A stretch of 64,000 nt of DNA from Alphaproteobacteria bacterium (GTDB lineage Bacteria; Pseudomonadota; Alphaproteobacteria; Micavibrionales; Micavibrionaceae), in assembly GCA_009995595.1 (NCBI GenBank), contig JAACPE010000004.1:1-64000 (forward strand). The letters run 5' to 3'. A model generated the notes under the pieces. It ran no database searches. It was not told the DNA's origin and was given only the letters and a program-made list of their open reading frames with translations. The number at the start of each line of letters is the position of its first letter. Position 1 is the first letter of the stretch. This document shows, piece by piece, positions 44,295-52,557 of the stretch. The position numbers and the translations under genes were made by a program.

Positions 44295-44408
44295 AAATTT
44301 TATGGCGTAGCCAATCACGCTAACGGTAAATAACCCTAAAAACCATAATCCAATAAACCAAGACCATTGCTTTTGCTTTGGGCTTAGTTTGTCAAAATAG
44401 GGCTTCAT
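44274..44408 (-). CDS. Small oxidase subunit, DUF2474-like, 44 residues
   Basis: ATG at 44408 encodes a 44-residue protein starting MKPYFDKLSPKQKQWSWF, with one membrane span at about 17-40. It begins four bases after the cydB stop. DUF2474 proteins are the small subunit-like partners of cyanide-insensitive bd oxidases, the CydX counterpart. Size, span and position fit well. It is below usual gene-finder length. Confidence 0.8.
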   Translation of the reverse strand: MKPYFDKLSPKQKQWSWFIGLWFLGLFTVSVIGYAIKFLMFWQL

Positions 44409-44412
44409 AATA

Positions 44413-45432
44413 TCAGTACATGGCTTCATGTGAACTTTTACCTCTAAAAGTGTAAAAACTAAAGGCTGTATAAGCCAATATGATAGGCAAGAAAATTGCT
44501 GTTCCTATTAATAAAATAGATTGCGATGTTGATACCGCAGCCGCTTGCCAAATATCAAAGTGAAACGGCACAATCCATGGATACATGCTAATTCCAAAGC
44601 CAATATAGCATAAAAGGAAGAGCGCGATTGAAAACAAGAAAGGCTGATATTCATACTCTCTCCTCAAAGCGCGAATAAGCATGATTGTGCAAATAAACGT
44701 GATAAGAGGAATAACCGATAAATAAATCATATTTGGAAATGAAAACCAGACATTTAACATTCTATCATCTATAAACGGTGTTGAGATACTAACCACAATC
44801 ATAAAGAAGACAACAAGGACAAGGCTGTATTTAGCAACCTGACGCGCCCATAATTGTGTTATGCCTTCTGTCTTCATAATCAGCCATGTGCTACCCAATA
44901 AGGCATATCCAAAGACAACAGCAATGCCTGTCATAAGGGCAAAGCCATTTGCCCAATCTAGCGCACCGCCAGAAAAAGCCCTATCAGTTACCTCTACCCC
45001 TTGAATAAAATTACCAAGAACAACGCCCTGCATAAAAGAGGCAGTTAAAGATCCAAAATGAAATGCGCTATCCCAAATCCATCTTCTTTTTTCTGAAGCC
45101 TTAAAACGAAACTCAAAGGCAACGCCCCGGAATATAAGTCCTAAAAGCATAAGAATAATGGGCATATAAAGTGCGGGCATAATAATGGAATAAGCAAGGG
45201 GGAAGGCAGCAAACAAGCCACCACCACCCAAAACAAGCCATGTTTCATTACCATCCCAAAAAGGTGCGATAGAATTCATCATGCGACTTCTGCATTCATT
45301 CGACGGCGCAAGGGGAAATAAAATTCCTATCCCTAAATCAAAGCCATCAAGAAGCACATAAAGAAATACTGCCGTTGCAATAAGCAATGCCCAAATAAGG
45401 GGTAAATCTAAAAATCCTGAAAAATCCAACAT
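44413..45432 (-). CDS. cydB: bd-type quinol oxidase subunit II
   Basis: This 339-residue membrane subunit has eight or nine spans and contains LLDGFDLGIGILFPLAP and WDGNETWLVLGGGGLFAAFP (both CydB signatures). It pairs with CydA, which stabilises the haems and reduces oxygen to water. The start overlaps the cydA stop by one base. The form goes with the cyanide-insensitive (CioB) branch judging from the DUF2474 neighbour. Confidence 0.94.
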   Translation of the reverse strand: MLDFSGFLDLPLIWALLIATAVFLYVLLDGFDLGIGILFPLAPSNECRSRMMNSIAPFWDGNETWLVLGGGGLFAAFPLAYSIIMPALYMPIILMLLGLIFRGVAFEFRFKASEKRRWIWDSAFHFGSLTASFMQGVVLGNFIQGVEVTDRAFSGGALDWANGFALMTGIAVVFGYALLGSTWLIMKTEGITQLWARQVAKYSLVLVVFFMIVVSISTPFIDDRMLNVWFSFPNMIYLSVIPLITFICTIMLIRALRREYEYQPFLFSIALFLLCYIGFGISMYPWIVPFHFDIWQAAAVSTSQSILLIGTAIFLPIILAYTAFSFYTFRGKSSHEAMY

Positions 45433-46853
45433 TACTTTTTCCCTTTTTCATTTATATCAGAAATCTCATCTGAGATAATCCGCCCCATTGAAGCTTCCAT
45501 ACTATGATCGTAATAATATTTTTGACCATCACCAATAATGGCAGGGCCTTTGCGCCAAATTTTAAACATATAATAAACCCCTGCCCCAAATATGAGCGTA
45601 TAAATAATAACAAATAACGCCAGAGAAATGGCCACTTGCTCTGCAATAACGGGTGATATCGATTCAGATGTTCTTAAAACGCCGTAGGCTGTAAAAGGCT
45701 GTCTGCCAACCTCAGTGACAAACCATCCTGCAAGAATAGCAATAAAGCCCGCAGGTCCCATTAAAATGCACCAACCCTGAAATAATTTGTAATCAAAAAG
45801 TTTTTTACGCCAAAATAGAACAGCTGCAACAAGACCGGTCAGTATCATAAGCATACCCAAACCAACCATCACACGAAATGACCAGAACACAATAGCCACA
45901 GGCGGCCTGTCTTCTTTAGCAACATCTTTAAGGCCGGGGATTTCGCCGTCTAGTTTCCCTGTTAAAACATAGCTTGCACCGTTTGGTACTTTAATAGCGT
46001 AATCAGTTGTCTCTGTTTCTTCGTTAGGTATCCCAAAAAGATAGAGAGGTTTGTTTGTGCCACGCTCCCAATTACCCTCCATTGCAGCGACCTTAATCGG
46101 TTGGTGTTCCATCGTATTTTTTCCATGCTCATGACCAATCACAAGTTGCAAGGGGGCAACAAAGAAAGCCATCAGCATTGCCATGGTCACCATGACTTTA
46201 GCATGCTCGCGAAATTTATCTTTTAATAAATAATACGACCCAACGGCGCCAACCACAAAAGCAGTCGTTAAGTATGCCGCAGTCACCATATGAAAAAAGC
46301 GCGGAAAAAAAGAGGGGTTGAAAATAATTTCCATCCAGCTTGTAGGGTAGAATAGCCCATCATCACGTATCTCAAACCCCTGTGGTGTTTGCATCCAGCT
46401 ATTGGCGGATAAAATCCAAAAAGCCGATAATAATGTGCCAAATGCAACAATAAGCGTTGATGCAAAATGCATTTTTTTAGTCACACGTCCCCAGCCAAAT
46501 AACATGATACCAAGGAAAGAGGCCTCTAAAAAGAAAGCCGTTAGCACTTCATAGCCTAAAAGCGGACCGATAACATTACCAACTTTATCGGAAAAAACAG
46601 ACCAGTTTGTTCCAAATTGATAAGACATTACGACGCCTGAAACCACGCCCATTCCAAAAGCCACCGCAAAAACCTTAATCCACATGCGATAAATTTCTTG
46701 ATAAATTTCTTTACCTGTTTTTAACCAAAGCCCCTCAACAACGGCAAGCCAACTAGCTAGACCAATCGTAAAGGCAGGGAAAATAATATGGAACGAAATT
46801 GTGAAAGCAAATTGTAAGCGTGCCAATAAAACGGCATCTAAATCAAATATCAT
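45432..46853 (-). CDS. cydA: bd-type quinol oxidase subunit I (CioA-like)
   Basis: This 473-residue haem-bearing subunit oxidises quinol and reduces oxygen. It starts DAVLLARLQFAFTISFHIIFPAF with the haem b595 His near residue 22. It has the conserved GRQPFTAYGVLRT segment near residue 395. The Q loop between spans 6 and 7 is short, the mark of the cyanide-insensitive CIO group. Such oxidases tolerate cyanide and sulfide. It lies 21 bases after the persulfide-dioxygenase-like gene, so it appears part of the sulfur operon. Confidence 0.94.
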   Translation of the reverse strand: MIFDLDAVLLARLQFAFTISFHIIFPAFTIGLASWLAVVEGLWLKTGKEIYQEIYRMWIKVFAVAFGMGVVSGVVMSYQFGTNWSVFSDKVGNVIGPLLGYEVLTAFFLEASFLGIMLFGWGRVTKKMHFASTLIVAFGTLLSAFWILSANSWMQTPQGFEIRDDGLFYPTSWMEIIFNPSFFPRFFHMVTAAYLTTAFVVGAVGSYYLLKDKFREHAKVMVTMAMLMAFFVAPLQLVIGHEHGKNTMEHQPIKVAAMEGNWERGTNKPLYLFGIPNEETETTDYAIKVPNGASYVLTGKLDGEIPGLKDVAKEDRPPVAIVFWSFRVMVGLGMLMILTGLVAAVLFWRKKLFDYKLFQGWCILMGPAGFIAILAGWFVTEVGRQPFTAYGVLRTSESISPVIAEQVAISLALFVIIYTLIFGAGVYYMFKIWRKGPAIIGDGQKYYYDHSMEASMGRIISDEISDINEKGKK

Positions 46854-46874
46854 AAATAACCCCTATTTTTATCC

Positions 46875-47744
46875 TTATATTTTATCAACTGGCAATTTTA
46901 CGTATTGAACCCCTTCAGTCGATAGCCCAAACGTGCCGCCACGTAAGTTCACCTGAATGGAAGGTAATAATAATTTTGGTACATCTTTACCAAAGTCATC
47001 TTTATTACGTTTAGTAACATATTCATCTTTACTAACACCATCATGAACACGCACGTTTTGTCTCTTTTGCTCTGCGATTGTTGTCATGCACTGTGGACCA
47101 CGATTATTACTAGGTGGGTAATCATGTCCAACATACATACGATAATCATCGGGCAAGTCAAATAATTTTCGTGACGAATTATATGAATCCTCTGCGTTAC
47201 CACCAGGGAAATCACATCGTCCTGTTCCGACATCTGGTAAAAACATGGCATCGCCAACAAAGACAGCATCACCAATAATATATGTTGTGTCCGCTGGTGT
47301 ATGCCCTGGTGTGTGAATTATCCTTGCTTCAAAAGGTCCAACCTTAAAAACCTCATCATTGTCAAAAGTGTAATCAAATTGATAGCCGTTTAGAGGGGTA
47401 TCTTCCTCATTGTGAAAGATGGGTTCCCATGTTTCCAGAACTTTTAGAATATGCTTACTAATGGCCGTTTTACCACCTAGCTTTTCTTTTATGTAGGCAG
47501 AGCCTGTTAAATGATCCGCATGGATATGCGTTTCAAGAATCCACTCAACCTCAAGCTGCTTTTTTGTTACAAAATCAATAACACGATCTGCAGATATGGT
47601 TTTTGTCCGTCCAGAATGGATATCATAATCAAGGACGCTATCTATAACCGCGCAGCGTTTATCCGTGCCGGTCCCATCATAGACAACATAGCTCCATGTG
47701 GCTGTAACGGGATCAAAAAATCCTCTTACATCTGGTTTTTTCAT
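46875..47744 (-). CDS. MBL-fold persulfide dioxygenase-like hydrolase (Blh)
   Basis: This 289-residue metallo-beta-lactamase-fold protein belongs to the Blh/ETHE1-like group, which oxidises glutathione persulfide to sulfite. Metal ligands are THIHADHLTG (HxHxDH, about 73-82), HTPGHT near 146, GDAMF and GHDYPP near 212. It lies between the TauE/SafE gene and cydA in one leftward run. Substrate is inferred from family and from the BigR-type operon context. Confidence 0.9.
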   Translation of the reverse strand: MKKPDVRGFFDPVTATWSYVVYDGTGTDKRCAVIDSVLDYDIHSGRTKTISADRVIDFVTKKQLEVEWILETHIHADHLTGSAYIKEKLGGKTAISKHILKVLETWEPIFHNEEDTPLNGYQFDYTFDNDEVFKVGPFEARIIHTPGHTPADTTYIIGDAVFVGDAMFLPDVGTGRCDFPGGNAEDSYNSSRKLFDLPDDYRMYVGHDYPPSNNRGPQCMTTIAEQKRQNVRVHDGVSKDEYVTKRNKDDFGKDVPKLLLPSIQVNLRGGTFGLSTEGVQYVKLPVDKI

Positions 47745-47755
47745 TTCTTCCTCCT

Positions 47756-48529
47756 TTAGTGGATTAAAACTTTATCTATAAACATAAAAACAGCCATGAC
47801 AGCCGTTAAACACGCAAAAATAATTTTACATTTTTTGTTATCTAATCTATTCACAAGCCAGCTACCGCTTAAAATACCTATTAAACCCCCAATCAAAAAA
47901 TTGATAAAAAGAGTCAGGTTAATATTTGAATCGGATAAAAGCGCACTGCTCACTGCCGATAAAGAAATCATAAAAATACACGCAAGCGAAGTGCCAACAG
48001 CCATGCGATAGGGCATTTTAAAAATGAGGGTAAGTAACGGGACAATAATAAACCCGCCGCCAACACCAAAAAAACCTGATAACGCGCCAGCTGCAGCACC
48101 GCCACCGGAAATTTGGGCGATGGAGTAAAAAGTATGACGCGTTTGCATTTCAATCGCTTTGGGCACTTGATAACGTGAAGCCATCATACGGTAAGACGCA
48201 AATAACATAAGCCCTGCAAATAATATTAATCTTAATTCCTCATTAATATTTTTAGAAAAATGTACCACCAAGGGAGCAATAATCATACCCATGAGTGAGA
48301 ATAATATTGCAGATTTCCAATCAACATTTTTTCCAAAAGATTGTCTTATCGCCCCGAATAGGGCGATAGAAGCAACCATTAAAAGTGATATATAGATAGC
48401 TTCGATCATGGGTACTTTTAAAACATAAACCAACAAGGGAATAGCCAGAATAGAACCGCCACTTCCAGTTAGCCCAAGGGATAGCCCTACAATAAAACCA
48501 CAAATAATTTCCAGGGCAGTCAAGTCCAT
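47756..48529 (-). CDS. TauE/SafE-family sulfite/organosulfur exporter
   Basis: This 257-residue protein has about eight membrane segments and two Gly-rich half repeats: GLTGSGGSILAIPLLVYVL near residue 20 and GFFGVGGGFIIVPLLTLIF near residue 152. In BigR operons such proteins are thought to export sulfite made by the dioxygenase. It lies 11 bases from Blh and eight from the rhodanese gene. Confidence 0.9.
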   Translation of the reverse strand: MDLTALEIICGFIVGLSLGLTGSGGSILAIPLLVYVLKVPMIEAIYISLLMVASIALFGAIRQSFGKNVDWKSAILFSLMGMIIAPLVVHFSKNINEELRLILFAGLMLFASYRMMASRYQVPKAIEMQTRHTFYSIAQISGGGAAAGALSGFFGVGGGFIIVPLLTLIFKMPYRMAVGTSLACIFMISLSAVSSALLSDSNINLTLFINFLIGGLIGILSGSWLVNRLDNKKCKIIFACLTAVMAVFMFIDKVLIH

Positions 48530-48537
48530 AAAAAACC

Positions 48538-49182
48538 TTACTGGCAGCTTTGCCCTTTTGCGTCGTTATCTGCTTTAGAAGAAGGCTTCACCGAACAAGA
48601 ATGCGCACCACAAGTTTGATCTGATTTTTGATTCCATGGGGCTTTAGTTAAAACCAAGGCCATGCCACATCTATCAGTCACGCCCGCAAAAACCAAGCCA
48701 GCCCCAACAAATAAAGGGATAATCGTAAAAGCTGGACTGACAGTTAATCCTAATAATGCACCAATAGCGGCGAACGCCCCAGCCGCAATACGGACTTGCC
48801 TTTCAAGCGAAATTGGCTTTTTCACAGAAGGATTATTGTCATTACTAAGGTGCCCTTCAACCGCATGACCACTTTCTTCACAAGCAATGATACCGCCCTC
48901 AATAACATAGACATTATTGTAACCTTCTGCGACGAATTGCTCGGCTGCTTGTGTTGCACGCTTACCACTACGGCATAGAATATAAACATCAAAATCTTTA
49001 TCGTAACCATGACGCATCATAAAATCTGTTGGAATTAATTCATCTAGTGTCATAAGCGTATGTCCACAAGCTAACCTCTTCTCTCCATGTTCCATCTTAG
49101 TACGAACATCAAGGATAATGCCCTCATTTGGGTCTATATCCGTTATTTTTTGTGGTGAAATTGTTCTTATCTTGCTCATCAT
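48538..49182 (-). CDS. Rhodanese-like protein with DUF2892 membrane domain
   Basis: This 214-residue YgaP-like sulfurtransferase has an N-terminal rhodanese domain (about 10-105). The active loop CRSGKRA holds the persulfide-forming Cys. Then come two membrane spans (about 127-165) of the DUF2892 type and a cytosolic tail with several Cys (CGAHSCS). The first of two adjacent Met codons is used as start; either is possible. It handles sulfane sulfur in the same operon as Blh and TauE/SafE. Confidence 0.9.
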   Translation of the reverse strand: MMSKIRTISPQKITDIDPNEGIILDVRTKMEHGEKRLACGHTLMTLDELIPTDFMMRHGYDKDFDVYILCRSGKRATQAAEQFVAEGYNNVYVIEGGIIACEESGHAVEGHLSNDNNPSVKKPISLERQVRIAAGAFAAIGALLGLTVSPAFTIIPLFVGAGLVFAGVTDRCGMALVLTKAPWNQKSDQTCGAHSCSVKPSSKADNDAKGQSCQ

Positions 49183-49193
49183 ATTTCTTCTTT

Positions 49194-49481
49194 CTATTTA
49201 CAAAAATATTTATGGAGGACTTCCATGACTTCCAAAACAACCTCGTTGCTGATGGAATAATAAAGTGTTCGATGCTCTCGCCGAAACGTCACTATCTCTT
49301 CTTCTTTAAGCTTTGATAGATGTTGCGACATCGATGTCTGGGCGATGGAGGTTGCCTCAATCAATTCAGTAACGCTTTTTTCCCCTTCGGCAAGCTGGCA
49401 GAGAATGAGGAGACGGTGATGGCTTGCCAACCCTTTTAAAAAATTGGCAGCTTTTAACGCGTTTTCTTCTATATTTTTCAT
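49194..49481 (-). CDS. bigR: ArsR-family sulfide/persulfide sensor, BigR/SqrR-like
   Basis: This 95-residue winged-helix repressor has a recognition helix in SIAQTSMSQHLSKLKEE. Two cysteines stand at the BigR/SqrR redox positions: LLILCQL near residue 28 and the terminal YFCK. In known homologues these form a disulfide or polysulfide bridge with reactive sulfur and release DNA. It heads the operon 12 bases before the rhodanese gene and has an AT-rich palindrome over its promoter. Confidence 0.88.
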   Translation of the reverse strand: MKNIEENALKAANFLKGLASHHRLLILCQLAEGEKSVTELIEATSIAQTSMSQHLSKLKEEEIVTFRREHRTLYYSISNEVVLEVMEVLHKYFCK

Positions 49482-49498
49482 CGTTGTATAATTATTTT

Positions 49499-49541
49499 AT
49501 AATTTATATAATTATAATATCAAAAAAATATAAATTGACAA
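49499..49541 (-). promoter_or_regulatory. Promoter and operator of the sulfur/bd-oxidase operon
   Basis: Minus strand TTGTCA (49536-49541), 16 bases, TATTAT (49514-49519). The inverted repeat ATAATT-TATAT-AATTAT (49499-49515) overlaps the -10 and the initiation site, a suitable place for repression by the adjacent ArsR protein. Confidence 0.7.
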
Positions 49542-49969
49542 GATATATTTGAGATCACTCTCGTTGAAAATCATAGCAGTAGCGGAAATAAGGGATACTA
49601 AGGAAAAATTCAACTCTGTAAGATCTAAAAAAAACACCCCATACGCAAAACCTCGCCACAAGCAGGGCTCACAGGCTTGAATTCTCTGATGTCAATGAAA
49701 TGGAGACTTAATAGGCAGGGCAAATGGATTTGAAACCTTAGCCTAAGGTTTTGGAGCCTTTAAAACTCTAAATTTACAATAAGACACAACAAAAATAACA
49801 ATCAAATCAGTACACTAGCAAGATTTACTTGCTGTCACCTATTATTAATTGTTGTGATTTTTTAGTCCCCAGTAAGCAGTGAGTATATCATAAAAAAATC
49901 TACTGAATTCTTATTTTACTAATATTTAACTAAAGTTTGAGAAAATTATTAAATGTTTGAGGGTGTTAA
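49542..49969. other. Gap of about 430 bases without a gene
   Basis: No credible gene is seen. The sequence holds a perfect nine-base palindrome with one central base, AAACCTTAGCCTAAGGTTT, at 49733-49751. A GC-richer stretch near 49640-49720 differs in composition from its surroundings and could be a decayed insert. A 3'-proximal AT-rich segment (49900-49965) may contain the promoter of the gene at 49970. Confidence 0.45.
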
Positions 49970-50248
49970 ATGAAAAATTCAGTAGATGAAGAAATAGATA
50001 ATAAAATAGTTATTGATTTTGAACAATTTTCAGAAAATGTCTTAAACATAATTGAGCAGTATATACATAGCTCAGATGAAGAAGTAAATTTTGAAAATGA
50101 CAGCAATGAGTTAAGCCAATCAGAACATTCTGATGTTAATAATAGTGAAACTATTTTAGTAGAACTATCAAATCTAGTGTTGTCAGAATATATATCTAAT
50201 TTAATTTCTCAGTTTAATTTCTTACAGTCTAATCAAAATAGTTTTTAG
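49970..50248 (+). CDS. N-terminal part of a frameshifted type I secreted protein
   Basis: This 92-residue acidic, Asn/Ser/Glu-rich segment begins MKNSVDEEIDNKIVIDFEQF and ends at a TAG right after five T's (50242-50246). In the next frame translation is open from 50242 with LDEEFNASISVN and continues without a stop to 51459. One extra T would fuse the two into a protein of about 496 residues. So this looks like the first part of an interrupted gene, not a gene on its own. A sequencing or assembly slip, a real frameshift mutation or a -1 slippage site all remain possible. Confidence 0.6.
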   Translation: MKNSVDEEIDNKIVIDFEQFSENVLNIIEQYIHSSDEEVNFENDSNELSQSEHSDVNNSETILVELSNLVLSEYISNLISQFNFLQSNQNSF

Positions 50249-50442
50249 ATGAAGAATTTAATGCCTCAATAAGTGTAAATACTATAAATTTACAAAATCT
50301 GAACAATTCAATACTCAAGTATTATCAAAATAATAATTTTATATCTATATTCGAAAATGAACCAATTACTAGTTCCACAGGTTTCTTTTTTTCTGCGACA
50401 AATTCTGATGATTTTTTTATAGGCAGTATTTACTCTGATACA

Positions 50443-51459
50443 TTGGAATATAGCCTAGATACAGCCAACACAGATACTGATAATATTAATCTAGGAAGCG
50501 GCGATGATATATTAAATGCGACAGTTGATTTTGAACTATATAATAACTCTATAATTCAACTTGGGAGTGGGAATGATAATATTAACGCTTTGAATATAGG
50601 TTTAAATGATAATGCTGTTCTCAATACCGGTTCAGGAAACGACACTTTTAATGTTACAGGAATATGGATATATGGGAATAGTAATGTAGATACCGGTTCA
50701 GGAAACGACATTATTAACGGCTACATTGATATTTGGGATGACGCAAGCTTGTCGATGGGCTCTGGAAACGATACAATTTTTGGAAATTTATGGGTTGGCA
50801 GTGCAACAAATGTTTATATGGGTGATGGTGATGACCTCATACGTATAACAGGCACAACAGAAACTTTTGGTTTGTATAATGGAAGTAATATCTATTTTGG
50901 AGATGGTAACGATACTTTAGATAGTGGAAACTCTGTTCCGTATTTACAAGGAGACATCTTCTTTGGTAGCGGTGATGATGTATTCTTAGGAAATTACTTA
51001 TATTTTTCCCCCGCCTATTCAGTTTACATGGGCGATGGTGATGACATCGTCAATACAGGAACACAGGGCGCTTATAACTTTGATAACGCAGATTTCTTCT
51101 TAGGAAGCGGTAACGATACATTCTACATCAGAGGAACTGGAGAAATTGAACAAGTATGGGGAGAAGCTGATGCTGACACCTATATCTTCTCTTTTGTTGG
51201 TGGCACTACAACAATAAACGATTTCTCAATGGCAGATGGCGATGTAATCGATATCAGTCAGATTTTGACTGGCTACGACCCGATGTCAGACCTTATTAGC
51301 GACTTCGTCCGTTTTGTTGATGTTGGAGCAGATGCTTACTTACAAGTAGATTCAAACGGCGGTGCAGATGGATTTACAACATTGGTAACACTTATTGGCG
51401 GTGCAGGATTAGATGCATCTACACTCGAAATATCAGGTAATTTAGATACTGTTGTATAA
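50443..51459 (+). CDS. RTX-like type I secreted protein, main part (frameshifted)
   Basis: The 338-residue frame is the longer piece of the interrupted gene. The coding frame actually extends upstream to 50242. It holds about ten GSGNDxI/GDGDDxI motifs spaced every 20-25 residues instead of nine, so the calcium loops are separated by longer beta strands. The C-terminus (DFSMADGDVIDISQILTGYD, then SDFVRF and the final LDTVV) matches the target domain of the two RTX proteins at 17664 and 20894. There is no good start near 50443, so the intact product must begin at 49970. Function unknown; surface or matrix protein inferred. Confidence 0.75.
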   Translation: MEYSLDTANTDTDNINLGSGDDILNATVDFELYNNSIIQLGSGNDNINALNIGLNDNAVLNTGSGNDTFNVTGIWIYGNSNVDTGSGNDIINGYIDIWDDASLSMGSGNDTIFGNLWVGSATNVYMGDGDDLIRITGTTETFGLYNGSNIYFGDGNDTLDSGNSVPYLQGDIFFGSGDDVFLGNYLYFSPAYSVYMGDGDDIVNTGTQGAYNFDNADFFLGSGNDTFYIRGTGEIEQVWGEADADTYIFSFVGGTTTINDFSMADGDVIDISQILTGYDPMSDLISDFVRFVDVGADAYLQVDSNGGADGFTTLVTLIGGAGLDASTLEISGNLDTVV

Positions 51460-51764
51460 AAATGGTAGTGCTTATTTTTCTCAGCTAATTTTTTAAATTA
51501 TAGGAATAATATATTTACTAATCACCTGAAAACAGTTCTATAGCAAAATGACGGGCGCATTCTCATCTAACACAATTTGTAAATCAGCCTTAAAATCAGG
51601 TTTTATGGACAACCCACCAGACCCTGACCCATAAGGGCACAGGCACTAGCGGCCAGATTAGTTGCTCCTGTTATTATTGGTGCCCCATATATCAAGGTCA
51701 ACTTGCTTTGGATGTATCGGAATTTCAACATTCCACTCTAAGTAATCTTGATTATCTCCCAATA
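51460..51764. other. Gap of about 305 bases, possible decayed coding
   Basis: On the minus strand about 51540-51740 reads as two short frames with protein-like composition. One is YGAPIITGATNLAASACALM, then a stop. In the next frame SGGLSIKPDFKADLQIVLDE runs on to a stop near 51538. They join at a Gly-rich overlap, suggesting a frameshifted relic. I do not recognise the family. Confidence 0.3.
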
Positions 51765-52400
51765 TTAAATTTTTTGCCCTGTGCTAATCGCAAACCAAAT
51801 TGCAATTCCCACCAAAACTAATGAAAGAACTCTTCGTATAATCAAACGACGATTATCATTTTCTAAAAACTCTCTAGCCGTACCTGCTAACGTAACAATA
51901 AGCGCATGAATTATTGTAGCAACCATCACAAAAATAATAGTCAGTATAACTGCCTGTGATACAGATGAATAATCAGGACTCATAAATTTTGGTAACATCG
52001 CAATATAAAAAATAGCAGCCTTAGGATTTAATAAATTTGTAATCAATCCACGCTTAAAAAATTTAGCGTTATAAATAAGACTTTTTACTTCCGATGATGA
52101 TAATAAAGGCTTAAACTTCCAAGTATCCCAAGCTAGCCATAATAGATAGGCCACACCACTAAATCTCAACGTCTGATACGCTAAAATAGAATTAGAAATA
52201 AGTGTTGCCAAGCCTAATGCAGCAGCTAATCCAATTATCAATAGACCTAAAGCAATCCCAAAAACTGCGGCATATCCTGCACGACGTCCCTCTGTAGCGC
52301 TTAATACTGCAATATAAGCCATATTCGGACCCGGGGTTGATTCAATCAGCGCACAAGTTAGGATAAATGATAATAAAGTAGCAACACTTATAAAATCCAT
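51765..52400 (-). CDS. LysE/RhtB-family amino-acid exporter
   Basis: This inner-membrane exporter of about 211 residues has six hydrophobic segments. The family signature TPGPNMAYIAVLSATEGRRAG lies near residue 22 and NLLNPKAAIFYIAMLPKF near 130 (family motif NPKA). The frame opens at 52415 with TTG, but the ATG at 52400 gives the usual N-terminus. It is monocistronic. The exported amino acid cannot be predicted. Confidence 0.88.
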   Translation of the reverse strand: MDFISVATLLSFILTCALIESTPGPNMAYIAVLSATEGRRAGYAAVFGIALGLLIIGLAAALGLATLISNSILAYQTLRFSGVAYLLWLAWDTWKFKPLLSSSEVKSLIYNAKFFKRGLITNLLNPKAAIFYIAMLPKFMSPDYSSVSQAVILTIIFVMVATIIHALIVTLAGTAREFLENDNRRLIIRRVLSLVLVGIAIWFAISTGQKI

Positions 52401-52557
52401 ATTACTTACTTTCAATCTATTCTATTATTATTCATACACCAACCACTCAAAATAAGATTTAACAATGATCAAAGACGCCGATTTTAATTTGTTAATGGGT
52501 ACAGAAAATTATTTGACCGATTCACAGCGTTCTTTTTTTATCTAGCGTGAATTACGT

